Source of the DNA: Cellulomonas chengniuliangii
GTDB taxonomy: Bacteria > Actinomycetota > Actinomycetes > Actinomycetales > Cellulomonadaceae
Reading direction: 5' to 3'
Length of the DNA stretch: 64,000 nucleotides
Assembly (NCBI RefSeq): GCF_024508335.1
Contig: NZ_CP101988.1
Location: 1,488,001 to 1,552,000 of the forward strand
Shown here: positions 51,553 through 64,000 of the stretch, piece by piece
How the letters are laid out: each line of letters begins with the position of its first letter
Numbering within the stretch: position 1 is the first letter of the stretch
Translations under genes and position numbers: made by a program
Notes under the pieces: model-generated
Databases searched by the model: none
Told to the model about the DNA's origin: nothing
What the model saw: the letters and a program-made list of their open reading frames with translations, nothing else

Positions 51553-53406
51553 TCATCCTCCGAGCAGGGGTCGGCGGGCAGGGGGAGGGTCGGCGGCCCG
51601 GCCCGTCGTCCGGCGGGCGAGCGCCCGTTCCACGCTCTGCGCGGCCTGGACCAGTGCCAGGTGCGACAGCGCCTGCGGGAAGTTGCCGACCATCCGCCCG
51701 CCGACGGGGTCGTACTGCTCCGCGAAGAGTCCCACATCGTTGCCGAGGCTGATCAACCGGCCCAGCAGCGCGTCCGCCTCGTCGGCCTCGCCGCAGCGGG
51801 CGAGGGCGTCCACGAGCCAGAACGAGCAGGCGAGGAACGGGTGCTCGCCGCTGCGCATCCCGTCGTCGACGCGATCGGCGCGGTAGCGCAGCAGCAGCCC
51901 TGGCGCGACCTCGAGCTCCTCGCGGATCGCCGCGACGGTGCCGCGCACACGGGGGTCGTCCGGCGGCAGGAACCCCACCTGGACCATCTGCAGGAGTGCC
52001 GCGTCGGTGTGCGAGGACCCGTAGTGCTGCGTGAACGCGCCCCGGCCGGCGTCGAAGCCGTGCTTGAGCACGTCCAGCCGGATCGCGGCCCGCTCCGCGC
52101 GCCAGCGTTCGAGCGGCCCGGGCAGACGGTGCTCCTCGACGGCGCGCACCGCCCGGTCGAGCGCCGCCCACGCCATGACCTTGGAGTGCGTGAAGTGCCG
52201 CGGCCGGCCCCGGACCTCCCAGATGCCGTGGTCCGGCTCGCGCCAGTGGCCGATGAGCTCTGCGACGAGGTGCTGCTGCAGCGACCAGGACTCCGTCGTC
52301 TCCCGCAGCCCCGACGCGCGGGCGGACTCGAGCGCGACCATGACACCGCCCAGCACGTCGTTCTGCCGCTGCCCGACGGCCGCGTTGCCGATCCGCACCG
52401 GGCGGGACGACGCGTAGCCGGCGAGGTGGTCGAGGGTGGTCTCCGGGAGGTCGCGCCGGCCGTCGGACCCGTACATGATCTGCAGGTCCGCGGGGTCGCC
52501 CGCGACCGCGCGCAGCAGCCAGTCCCGCCACGCGGTCGCCTCGGACCGGTAGCCGTACGCGAGCAGCGCGTCGAGCGTCATCGCGGCGTCGCGCAGCCAG
52601 CAGTAGCGGTAGTCCCAATTCCGCTCGCCCCCGAAGGACTCGGGCAGGGAGGTGGTGGGCGCCGCGACGATCCCGCCGGTCTCCTCGTCGGTGAGCATCC
52701 TGAGCACCAGCAGAGAGCGCACCACCGCCTCGCCGTGGGGCCCGTCGTACTGGCAGAGCCGCGACCACCGGGCCCAGCGCTGGCGCGTCTCGGCCAGCCG
52801 CTCGGTCACCGGGAGGCGGCGCGGCGCGCGACGCCAGGACCTGGCCCACGTGGACGCGAGCTCCACGACCTCGCCCTCGGCGAGCCGGAACCGGTCGACG
52901 TGGGCACGGCCGGCGCCGCGCGGCAGGCGCGTCCCGCGCAGCAGCAGCGAGTCCGGCCCCGCGATGGCACGGATCGAGTCGTTGCCCTCGTGGTCCTCGA
53001 CGTGATGGACCCACGGGACGATCGTGCCGTAGCCGAATCGCACCACCCACTCGTGCAGCACGTCCACGGACCCGCTGAGGCACTCGATCCGCCGCACGAG
53101 GTCTGCCCGCCCGTCACCGAGCGGCATCGCCTCGGTGACCAGGGCCGTCCCGGTGGGCGAGGTGTAGGTGGTCTGCAGGACGAAGGAGTCGCCGAGGTAG
53201 GCGCGCCGCACGCCGGTGGCGTCGGGCACCGTCAGCAGCCAGCGGCCGCGGCTGGGCCCGCCGAGCAGCGCCGCGAAGCAGGCGGGGGAGTCGAAGCGGG
53301 GGAGGCAGAGCCAGTCGACCGAGCCGCGGCGGGACACCAGGGCAGCGGTGTGGCCGTCGCCGAGCACCGCGTACTCGCCGATCGGCTCGGACCCGCCGCG
53401 TGCCAT
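51553..53406 (-). CDS. Glycoside hydrolase family 15 protein (glucoamylase/trehalase-like)
   Basis: A 617-residue GH15 enzyme. The N-terminal trehalase-like domain starts [20 protein letters not shown] and the (alpha/alpha)6 barrel follows with [20 protein letters not shown]. The candidate catalytic acids are Glu in [10 protein letters not shown] and Glu in [16 protein letters not shown]. It could be a glucoamylase, or one of the actinobacterial GH15 trehalases; family names overlap here. The start is uncertain: ATG 53406 has GGGGAG directly against it, and an earlier GTG at 53451 has no better ribosome site. Its stop is next to the MBL gene start. Confidence 0.88.
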   Translation of the reverse strand: MARGGSEPIGEYAVLGDGHTAALVSRRGSVDWLCLPRFDSPACFAALLGGPSRGRWLLTVPDATGVRRAYLGDSFVLQTTYTSPTGTALVTEAMPLGDGRADLVRRIECLSGSVDVLHEWVVRFGYGTIVPWVHHVEDHEGNDSIRAIAGPDSLLLRGTRLPRGAGRAHVDRFRLAEGEVVELASTWARSWRRAPRRLPVTERLAETRQRWARWSRLCQYDGPHGEAVVRSLLVLRMLTDEETGGIVAAPTTSLPESFGGERNWDYRYCWLRDAAMTLDALLAYGYRSEATAWRDWLLRAVAGDPADLQIMYGSDGRRDLPETTLDHLAGYASSRPVRIGNAAVGQRQNDVLGGVMVALESARASGLRETTESWSLQQHLVAELIGHWREPDHGIWEVRGRPRHFTHSKVMAWAALDRAVRAVEEHRLPGPLERWRAERAAIRLDVLKHGFDAGRGAFTQHYGSSHTDAALLQMVQVGFLPPDDPRVRGTVAAIREELEVAPGLLLRYRADRVDDGMRSGEHPFLACSFWLVDALARCGEADEADALLGRLISLGNDVGLFAEQYDPVGGRMVGNFPQALSHLALVQAAQSVERALARRTTGRAADPPPARRPLLGG

Positions 53407-53498
53407 CTCCCCATCATGGTCCGCGGCGGCCGGACGTGAGACCTCCGCCACACTTCGAACACCTGTGCGATGTCAGGGCCTCGCCTTACCATGTCCGG

Positions 53499-56356
<2,858 letters not shown>

Positions 56357-56360
<4 letters not shown>

Positions 56361-56884
56361 GCCTCGGCGGCCCCGACCACCGCGGTCGGGCGGGTGCGCG
56401 GCGGGGACGGCTCGAACCGCACCGGGAAGTTCACCGAGCGGGCGATGAAGCAGTGCTCGTGGGCGCGCACGTGCAGGGCGTCCAGGCGGGCGTCGTCGAC
56501 GGCGCCGCCGTCCCGTGCCCGCGTCCCCGCGGCGAGCGTGACGGACGGGCGCAGCACGACCTCGGTGAACTGGCCGTGCCCTGCGGCCTCGACCCGCATC
56601 GTGCCGTGGGCGCGGTCCGTGTACCCGGTGACGACCACCCCGTCGGCCGCCGCCAGGTGGAGGAACCAGAGCATGTGGCACTGCGCGAGGGCCGCGACCA
56701 GCAGCTCCTCGGGGCTGTACCGCGTCGGGTCGCCGCGGAACGCGGGATCCGAGGACCCGGGGAGCGGGGGCTTGTCCCCGACGCGCACGTCGTGGTCGCG
56801 GCTGTACGAGGTGTAGCTCGCGGTGCCGGAGGCTCCGGCCCCCGTCCACACGATGTCGGCGGAGTAGGTGTGCAGGGGTCCCAT
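56357..56884 (-). CDS. OsmC-family peroxiredoxin-like protein
   Basis: A 175-residue OsmC/Ohr-fold protein. The two reactive cysteines are in [12 protein letters not shown] and in [14 protein letters not shown], the spacing of OsmC; the first pair partner is the peroxidatic Cys. The basic residue [14 protein letters not shown] before the first Cys is also family-typical. It would reduce organic hydroperoxides using a thiol donor. The start is ATG 56884. It lies convergent to uvrA, sharing the last bases. Confidence 0.88.
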
Positions 56885-56957
56885 CGCGCCACGCTAGCGG
56901 CGCCGCGGCGGGCGTGGGCCGTGTTCGAGGTCAGGAGCGCGAACTAGGCTCGTGCGC

Positions 56958-58955
56958 ATGGCCGATCCTGCGACCTATCGTCCCGCGCCCGGTGAGATCC
57001 CCGACTCCCCGGGCGTCTACCGGTTCCGCGACGAGCACGGCCGCGTCATCTACGTCGGCAAGGCGAAGAGCCTGCGCTCCCGGCTGAACAGCTACTTCCA
57101 GGACGTCGCGGGGCTGCACCAGCGCACGCAGCAGATGGTCACGACGGCCGCGTCGGTGCAGTGGACGGTGGTGGGCACCGAGGTCGAGGCGCTCGCCCTC
57201 GAGTACTCCTGGATCAAGGAGTTCGACCCCCGCTTCAACATCAAGTACCGCGACGACAAGTCCTACCCGTACCTGGCCGTGACCATGTCGGAGGAGTTCC
57301 CCCGGGTCCAGGTGATGCGCGGCGCCAAGCGCCCGGGCACCCGCTACTTTGGGCCGTACGGGCACGCGTGGGCGATCCGCGAGACCGTCGACCTGCTGCT
57401 GCGCGTCTTCCCGGTGCGGACCTGCTCGGCGGGTGTCTTCAAGCGGGCCAGCCAGCAAGGCCGTCCGTGCCTGCTGGGCTACATCGACAAGTGCTCGGCG
57501 CCGTGTGTGGGCCGGATCTCGCCCGACGACCACAAGGCGCTCGCCCAGGACTTCTGCGACTTCATGGCCGGGGACACCGCGAAGTTCACGCGCCGCCTCA
57601 CCCAGCGCATGAAGGAGGCGTCGGCGGACCTGGACTTCGAGCGCGCGGCTCGTCTGCGCGACGACATCGCCGCGCTCGAGCGGGCCACCGAGAAGAACGC
57701 CGTGGTGCTGCCGGACGGCACGGACGCCGACATCTTCGCCCTCGTCGGTGACGAGCTCGAGGCCGCGGTCCAGGTGTTCCACGTGCGGGACGGGCGGATC
57801 CGGGGACAGCGCGGCTGGGTCGTGGAGAAGGTCGAGGACGCCGCCGACGACGACCTGGTCGAGCACCTGCTGCAGCAGGTGTACGGCGGGGAGGACGAGG
57901 CCGGGCGCGTCGACGGAGAGCGGCGGGGCGACACCCGCGCCGTGCCGCGGGAGGTGCTGGTGCCGGTCCTTCCGCCCGATGTCGAGCAGGTGCAGGCGTG
58001 GCTCACCGGGCTCCGGGGCAGCCGTGTCGAGGTGCGCGTGCCCCAGCGCGGCGACAAGAAGGACCTCGCGGAGACGGTGCGCCGCAACGCCGAGCACGCC
58101 CTCGCGCTGCACCGCACGCGCCGCGCGGGCGACCTCACCACGCGCAGCCAGGCGCTCCGCGAGATCCAGGAGGCGCTCGAGCTGCCCACCGCCCCGTTGC
58201 GGATCGAGTGCTACGACGTCTCGCACAACCAGGGCACGTACCAGTCGGCGTCGATGGTGGTGTTCGAGGACGGCCTGGCGCGCAAGAGCGAGTACCGGCA
58301 CTTCTCGGTGCGTGGCGCCGAGGGCGACGGCGCACGGGACGACACCGAGGCGATGCACGAGGTCATCACCCGGCGGTTCCGCCGCTACCTCGCCGAGCGG
58401 GCCAACGCCGGCGACCTGGAGATGGGCGCCGACGAGGACGGCCACCCGCGCTCCGGCCCGATCGACGAGACCACCGGCAAGCCCGTCCGCTTCGCGTATC
58501 CGCCGAACCTCGTGGTCGTCGACGGCGGCCCCCCGCAGGTGGCGGCCGCCGCAGCCGCGCTCGCCGAGCTCGGGATCGACGACGTCGCCCTGTGCGGCCT
58601 CGCCAAGCGGCTCGAGGAGGTGTGGCTGCCCGGGGAGGAGTACCCGGTGATCCTGCAGCGCAGCTCCGAGGGCCTCTACCTGCTGCAGCGGGTGCGGGAC
58701 GAGGCGCACCGCTTCGCCATCAACGCCCACCGCAAGCGCCGGAGCAAGGGCATGACCGTCTCGGCGCTCGACTCGGTGCCCGGGCTCGGGCCAGCCAGGT
58801 CCGCGGCGCTGCTCAAGCACTTCGGGTCGCTCAAGCGGCTGCGCGCGGCCTCGGTCGAGGAGATCGCCTCGGTGCCGGGCATGGGGGAGCGGACCGCCGC
58901 GGCCGTGGTCGCCGCGCTCGCCACGCCCTCGCACGCCGGAGCCACGCTCACCTAA
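56958..58955 (+). CDS. uvrC: UvrABC excision nuclease subunit C
   Basis: A 665-residue nuclease that cuts on both sides of the lesion. The N-terminal GIY-YIG domain is [20 protein letters not shown]. The UVR motif that binds UvrB is in [16 protein letters not shown] near 230. The RNase H-like domain carries [10 protein letters not shown] and [13 protein letters not shown]. The C-terminal helix-hairpin-helix pair is [20 protein letters not shown] and [16 protein letters not shown]. The ATG at 56958 is preferred to GTG 56952, with a weak AGG upstream. It starts the uvrC-rapZ-yvcK-whiA run. Confidence 0.96.
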   Translation: MADPATYRPAPGEIPDSPGVYRFRDEHGRVIYVGKAKSLRSRLNSYFQDVAGLHQRTQQMVTTAASVQWTVVGTEVEALALEYSWIKEFDPRFNIKYRDDKSYPYLAVTMSEEFPRVQVMRGAKRPGTRYFGPYGHAWAIRETVDLLLRVFPVRTCSAGVFKRASQQGRPCLLGYIDKCSAPCVGRISPDDHKALAQDFCDFMAGDTAKFTRRLTQRMKEASADLDFERAARLRDDIAALERATEKNAVVLPDGTDADIFALVGDELEAAVQVFHVRDGRIRGQRGWVVEKVEDAADDDLVEHLLQQVYGGEDEAGRVDGERRGDTRAVPREVLVPVLPPDVEQVQAWLTGLRGSRVEVRVPQRGDKKDLAETVRRNAEHALALHRTRRAGDLTTRSQALREIQEALELPTAPLRIECYDVSHNQGTYQSASMVVFEDGLARKSEYRHFSVRGAEGDGARDDTEAMHEVITRRFRRYLAERANAGDLEMGADEDGHPRSGPIDETTGKPVRFAYPPNLVVVDGGPPQVAAAAAALAELGIDDVALCGLAKRLEEVWLPGEEYPVILQRSSEGLYLLQRVRDEAHRFAINAHRKRRSKGMTVSALDSVPGLGPARSAALLKHFGSLKRLRAASVEEIASVPGMGERTAAAVVAALATPSHAGATLT

Positions 58956-58977
58956 GCGCGCCTGGCATGCTGGGGCC

Positions 58978-59922
58978 ATGTCAGACGAGCCGTCCCCCAT
59001 CACGGTGCCAGCCGGCATCCCCGCCCTCGAGGCAGCAGCCGAGGCCCCTCGCCTGGAGAAGCCCGAGGTCCTGATCATCACCGGCATGTCGGGTGCGGGC
59101 CGCACCCGTGCCGCCGCCGTCCTCGAGGACCTTGACTGGTACGTCGTGGACAACCTCCCCGCGCAGATGCTCACGCATCTCGTCGGGCTCATGACCCATG
59201 GCTCCGGAGGCGGCCTCCAGCAGCGGCTCGGTGCGGTGGTCGACGTGCGCGGGCGGGAGTTCTTCGCCGACCTGGAGCAGGTGCTGTCGGGGCTCGGAGA
59301 GGCGGGCATCGACTATCGCGTGCTGTTCCTCGACGCCTCGGACGAGGTGCTCGTGCGCCGCTTCGAGCAGGTCCGGCGCCCGCACCCGCTGCAGGGCGAT
59401 GGGCGCATCCTCGACGGGATCGGCGCCGAGCGGGCGATGCTGCGCAGCACGCGCGAGCGCGCCGACGTCCTGATCGACACCTCCGATCTCAACGTGCACG
59501 ACCTCGCCCGGGAGGTGCGCGCCGCCGTCGCCGGCGGCAGCTCCGACGCGCTGCGGGTCAACGTGGTCTCGTTCGGCTTCAAGTACGGCCTCCCGCTGGA
59601 CGCGGACCACGTGGTGGACGTCCGGTTCCTGGCGAACCCGTACTGGATCACCGAGCTGCGCCACCTGTCCGGGCGGGACGCCCCGGTGCGCGACTACGTG
59701 CTGGGCCTGCCGGGCGCGCAGACCTTCGTCGACCGCTACGTGGAGGCCCTGGAGCCGGCCCTGGCCGGGTACCTGCAGGAGGAGAAGCGGTACCTGACGA
59801 TCGCTGTGGGGTGCACGGGCGGCAAGCACCGCTCGGTGGCCATCAGCGAGGCCATCGCGGCACGCCTGCGCGAGCGCGGCGCCCGGGTGACCGTCTCGGC
59901 GCGGGACCTCGGCAAGGAATGA
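58978..59922 (+). CDS. rapZ: RapZ/YvcJ-family nucleotide-binding protein
   Basis: A 314-residue P-loop protein; in E. coli the homologue is an adaptor for RNase E processing of the small RNA GlmZ, while in Gram-positives the exact role is unsettled. The Walker A is GMSGAGRTRAAAV (residue 36 on), with Arg in place of the classical Lys as in other actinobacteria. VVDNLPAQML follows. The C-terminal DVRFLANPYW and GCTGGKHRSVAISEAIA segments are the RapZ signature. Its TGA overlaps the yvcK start (ATGA). Confidence 0.9.
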   Translation: MSDEPSPITVPAGIPALEAAAEAPRLEKPEVLIITGMSGAGRTRAAAVLEDLDWYVVDNLPAQMLTHLVGLMTHGSGGGLQQRLGAVVDVRGREFFADLEQVLSGLGEAGIDYRVLFLDASDEVLVRRFEQVRRPHPLQGDGRILDGIGAERAMLRSTRERADVLIDTSDLNVHDLAREVRAAVAGGSSDALRVNVVSFGFKYGLPLDADHVVDVRFLANPYWITELRHLSGRDAPVRDYVLGLPGAQTFVDRYVEALEPALAGYLQEEKRYLTIAVGCTGGKHRSVAISEAIAARLRERGARVTVSARDLGKE

Positions 59923-60899
59923 GCGCGCACGCGGGCGCCGCCCCCGCGTTCGTCGCGCTCGGCGGGGGGCACGGCCTCTCGGCGACGCTCTCAGCGCTGC
60001 GCCTCATGTCCGACCAGCTCACGGCCGTCGTCACGGTCGCGGACGACGGGGGCTCGTCCGGGCGGTTGCGGGACGAGCTGGGCGTGCTGCCGCCGGGAGA
60101 CCTGCGGATGGCGCTCGCGGCGCTCTGTGACGACTCGGAGTGGGGCCGGACCTGGCGGGACGTGCTGCAGCACCGGTTCTCGTCGTCAGGCGACCTCGAC
60201 CATCACGCGGTGGGCAACCTGCTGATCGTGGCGCTCTGGGAGCTCCTGGGCGACACGGTCGAAGGCCTCGACTGGGTGGCGAAGCTGCTCGGGGCCCGCG
60301 GCCGCGTCCTGCCGATGGCTGCCGTCCCGTTGGAGATCGAGGCGGACGTCGACAAGGGCGACGGCGTGACCTGCGTGGTCCGTGGGCAGAGCGCCGTGGC
60401 GGTCGTCGGCGAGCGCATCACCCAGGTCCGGCTGGTGCCCGAGGCCCCTCCGGCGTGCCCCGAGGCCGTGGCCGCCGTCGAGGCGGCGGACTGGGTCGTG
60501 CTCGGGCCTGGCTCGTGGTTCACCTCGGTGCTCCCGCACCTGCTGGTGCCCGAGCTCGCCGATGCGCTGCACCGCACCGCCGCCCGGCGGGTGGTCGTCC
60601 TGAACCTCGCGCCGGACGCGGGGGAGACGGACGGCATGCGCGCGGAGGACCACATCGACGTGCTCCACCGGCATGCGCCCGACCTCCGGATCGACGCGGT
60701 GGTGGCCGACCCCGGGGCGGTCGAGGACGTGGGGGTGCTCGTCGAGCGCACCCGCGCGATCGGCGCGCGGCTCCTGCTCCGGCAGGTCGGCAGCAGCGAC
60801 GGATCGCCCCGCCACGACCCGTTGCGGCTGGCAGCGGCCCTGCGCGACGTGGTCGACGGGTTTCTCGGCGACGTGGGGACGCGCGCGACGGACTCGTAG
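59919..60899 (+). CDS. yvcK: Gluconeogenesis/cell-wall regulator YvcK (CofD-like fold)
   Basis: A 326-residue protein of the CofD/YvcK superfamily. [17 protein letters not shown] is the N-terminal nucleotide-binding loop, and [16 protein letters not shown] is a hallmark block. [14 protein letters not shown] and [18 protein letters not shown] follow. YvcK homologues bind UDP-sugars and are needed for growth on gluconeogenic sources and for cell-shape control. The start overlaps the rapZ stop, and whiA follows 19 bases later. Confidence 0.92.
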   Translation: MSAHAGAAPAFVALGGGHGLSATLSALRLMSDQLTAVVTVADDGGSSGRLRDELGVLPPGDLRMALAALCDDSEWGRTWRDVLQHRFSSSGDLDHHAVGNLLIVALWELLGDTVEGLDWVAKLLGARGRVLPMAAVPLEIEADVDKGDGVTCVVRGQSAVAVVGERITQVRLVPEAPPACPEAVAAVEAADWVVLGPGSWFTSVLPHLLVPELADALHRTAARRVVVLNLAPDAGETDGMRAEDHIDVLHRHAPDLRIDAVVADPGAVEDVGVLVERTRAIGARLLLRQVGSSDGSPRHDPLRLAAALRDVVDGFLGDVGTRATDS

Positions 60900-60918
60900 G
60901 GAATGGCAGGATGACGCC

Positions 60919-61899
60919 ATGGCGCTGACGGCACAGGTGAAGGATGAGCTCGCACGGCTCCAGGTCGACAAGACGTCCTGCCGCAAGGCAGAGGTCTCGG
61001 CGATGCTGCGGTTCGCGGGAGGGCTGCACATCATCTCGGGGCGCATCGTCATCGAGGCCGAGCTGGACACGGGCATCGCGGCCCGGCGGTTGCGATTGGC
61101 GATCTCGGAGGTCTATGGGCACGGGAGCGACGTCATCGTCGTCTCGGGCGGCGGCCTGCGGCGCGGCAGCCGCTACGTGGTGCGCGTGGTCAAGGACGGC
61201 GAGTCGTTGGCCCGGCAGACCGGCCTGCTCGACAACCGCGGCCGGCCGGTGCGCGGGCTCCCGCCGCAGGTCGTCTCGGCGGGCGTCGGCGAGGCCGAGG
61301 CGGCGTGGCGGGGGGCGTTCCTCGCGCACGGCTCGCTCACCGAGCCGGGCCGATCGTCCGCCCTCGAAGTGACGTGCCCCGGGCCGGAGGCGGCCCTTGC
61401 ACTGGTGGGCGCCGCGCGGCGGCTGGGCATCGCGGCGAAGGCCCGCGAGGTGCGGGGCGTCGACCGCGTGGTGATCCGCGACGGCGACTCGATCAGCGCG
61501 ATGCTGGCACGGCTCGGCGCGCACGACACGATGCTCGTCTGGGAGGAGCGCCGGGTGCGGCGCGAGGTGCGCGGCACAGCGAACCGCCTGGCGAACTTCG
61601 ACGACGCGAACCTGCGTCGCTCGGCCCGGGCCGCCGTCGCGGCGGGCGCGCGCGTCGAGCGCGCCTTCGAGATCTTGGGCGCCGACCTGCCCGAACACCT
61701 ACGCGAGGCGGGCGAGCTGCGCCTCGCCCACAAAGAGGCGTCGCTCGAGGAGTTGGGCAAGCTGGCCGACCCGGTGCTCACCAAGGACGCGGTCGCCGGG
61801 CGCATACGGAGGCTGTTGGCGACGGCCGACAAGCGCGCCGCCGAGCTCGGCATCCCCGACACCGAGGCGGGCTTGAGCCCCGAGCTCTTGGACCTCTGA
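60919..61899 (+). CDS. whiA: Sporulation/division regulator WhiA
   Basis: A 326-residue DNA-binding protein with an N-terminal LAGLIDADG-like domain ([20 protein letters not shown] to about residue 190) and a C-terminal helix-turn-helix ([18 protein letters not shown]). WhiA is conserved in Gram-positives; in Streptomyces it activates division genes with WhiB, while in others it affects chromosome segregation. In this non-sporulating-looking lineage the division role is more likely. ATG 60919 is used. Part of rapZ-yvcK-whiA. Confidence 0.93.
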   Translation: MALTAQVKDELARLQVDKTSCRKAEVSAMLRFAGGLHIISGRIVIEAELDTGIAARRLRLAISEVYGHGSDVIVVSGGGLRRGSRYVVRVVKDGESLARQTGLLDNRGRPVRGLPPQVVSAGVGEAEAAWRGAFLAHGSLTEPGRSSALEVTCPGPEAALALVGAARRLGIAAKAREVRGVDRVVIRDGDSISAMLARLGAHDTMLVWEERRVRREVRGTANRLANFDDANLRRSARAAVAAGARVERAFEILGADLPEHLREAGELRLAHKEASLEELGKLADPVLTKDAVAGRIRRLLATADKRAAELGIPDTEAGLSPELLDL

Positions 61900-61951
61900 G
61901 CGGCGTCTCACGCAGACCAAGGTCCCGGCGTGATGCCTGTCACGGGTATAG

Positions 61952-63103
<1,152 letters not shown>

Positions 63104-63129
63104 TCGTCGACCTGACGTAGCACGACCAT

Positions 63130-63180
63130 GCGTCCGCGTGCGCGCCGCGGCCTTCGGGTCCGGGGCGCGCACGCGGACGC
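63130..63180 (+). terminator. 17-bp hairpin between gap and pgk
   Basis: Arms 63130-63146 and 63164-63180 are perfectly complementary over 17 bases, with a 17-base loop that can itself pair. No T-run follows. It could be a partial terminator or a processing/stabilising element in a gap-pgk transcript. Confidence 0.55.
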
Positions 63181-63231
63181 TGTCATGTGTGGCGGGTCGC
63201 CGCGCGACCCCTGTGAGGAATGAGAAACGCC

Positions 63232-64000
63232 ATGAAGACCATCGAGGACCTCGGGGACCTGCGGGGAAAGACCGTGCTGGTCCGCTCCGACTTCAACGTG
63301 CCGCTCGACGGCACGACCATCACCGACGACGGGCGCATCCGCGCCGCGCTGCCGACGCTGACCACGCTGCTCGACAAGGGCGCCCGCGTCGTCGTCGCCG
63401 CGCACCTGGGCCGCCCCAAGGGCGCCCCCGACGCGAAGTACTCCCTGGCCCCCGTCGCAGCGCGCCTCAGCGAGCTGCTCGGCAAGCCGGTCGCCCTCGC
63501 CGAGGACACCGTCGGCGACTCCGCCAAGGAGACGGTGGCAGCCCTGCAGGACGGCCAGATCGCCCTGCTCGAGAACATCCGGTTCGACGCTCGGGAGACC
63601 TCCAAGGTCGACGCCGAGCGCGAGTCGCTCGCCGAGGACCTCGCTGCCCTGGCCGACGCGTTCGTCTCGGACGGCTTCGGCGTGGTGCACCGCAAGCAGG
63701 CGTCCGTGTACGACGTCGCGAAGAAGCTCCCCAGCGCGGTGGGCCTGCTGGTGCTCAAGGAGGTCGAGTCCCTGAAGAAGGCGACTGAGAACCCCGAGCG
63801 CCCGTACGTCGTGGTGCTCGGCGGCTCGAAGGTCTCCGACAAGCTCGGTGTCATCGACAACCTGATCACCAAGGCCGACCGGATCCTCATCGGCGGCGGC
63901 ATGGTCTTCACGTTCCTCGCCGCCAAGGGCTACTCGGTCGGCGCCTCGCTGCTCGAGGCCGACCAGATCGAGACCGTCAAGGGCTACCTGGCCAAGGCCG
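63232..64000 (+). CDS. pgk: Phosphoglycerate kinase, N-terminal two thirds
   Basis: The first 256 residues of PGK, which makes ATP from 1,3-bisphosphoglycerate. RSDFNVPL (18-25) binds the substrate, AHLGRPKG (57-64) is the next conserved block, and [13 protein letters not shown] and [17 protein letters not shown] follow. [18 protein letters not shown] begins the second lobe. Residue Gly-Phe-Gly-Val-Val-His, where most PGKs have AFGTAHR, is a small departure. The gene runs off the right edge; the remaining part should be about 140 residues. ATG 63232 starts the family N-terminus. Confidence 0.95.
   Translation, partial: MKTIEDLGDLRGKTVLVRSDFNVPLDGTTITDDGRIRAALPTLTTLLDKGARVVVAAHLGRPKGAPDAKYSLAPVAARLSELLGKPVALAEDTVGDSAKETVAALQDGQIALLENIRFDARETSKVDAERESLAEDLAALADAFVSDGFGVVHRKQASVYDVAKKLPSAVGLLVLKEVESLKKATENPERPYVVVLGGSKVSDKLGVIDNLITKADRILIGGGMVFTFLAAKGYSVGASLLEADQIETVKGYLAKA

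Overview
The window is high-GC actinobacterial chromosome, most like Cellulomonas or a close relative in the Micrococcales. This rests on very high GC at third codon positions, frequent GTG starts, a four-S1-domain ribosomal protein S1 with a long acidic tail, an ANTAR-type response regulator (PdtaR), WhiA in the rapZ-yvcK-whiA trio, and an actinobacterial phosphofructokinase. No plasmid, phage or CRISPR signature is visible. The only mobile element is one short IS30-type remnant.

Bases 1-9000 hold anaerobic nitrogen respiration: a narK-narG-narH-narJ-narI operon on the minus strand (narI cut by the window edge), a VanZ-like fragment, and a sirohydrochlorin-chelatase-like gene. Bases 9000-15000 carry a large sensor/GGDEF/EAL protein, Dps, an MFS exporter, a GNAT enzyme and a stand-alone ABC-type ATPase. 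Bases 15000-19000 hold a minus-strand operon of six genes: two small unknown proteins, a zinc alcohol dehydrogenase, a DUF2243 membrane protein, a CtaG-like membrane protein and a family 2 glycosyltransferase. Five of them are joined by 1-4 base stop/start overlaps and the sixth follows after 13 bases. This is the most system-like group here without an obvious function. A tRNA with anticodon CAA and the pdtaR regulator follow.

Bases 20000-26500 encode a branched-chain amino-acid ABC transporter. The binding protein is on the plus strand and livHMGF converge on it. An 18-bp palindrome, probably the shared terminator, lies between them, and a 466-bp deleted IS30-type element sits precisely in its loop. 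LivH carries an extra exported domain. Bases 26500-39000 hold a GNAT enzyme, a thioesterase, polA, an acetate-permease pair (DUF485 plus ActP-like), a methyltransferase and a dpp-type peptide transporter with a fused double ATPase. Bases 39000-45000 are housekeeping: pfkA, rpsA, coaE and uvrB.

Bases 44800-46000 contain a TerC-family gene preceded by what reads as a yybP-ykoY (manganese) riboswitch. A visible switch hairpin there hides the ribosome-binding site. Bases 46000-53500 hold small metabolic enzymes (S51 peptidase, YciI, aldo/keto reductase, acyl-CoA dehydrogenase, GNAT, metallo-beta-lactamase, GH15 glycosidase). Bases 53500-64000 carry uvrA, an OsmC-type protein, then uvrC-rapZ-yvcK-whiA and gap-pgk (pgk cut by the window end). 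Together with uvrB these genes supply nucleotide-excision repair, cell-wall and division regulation, and lower glycolysis.
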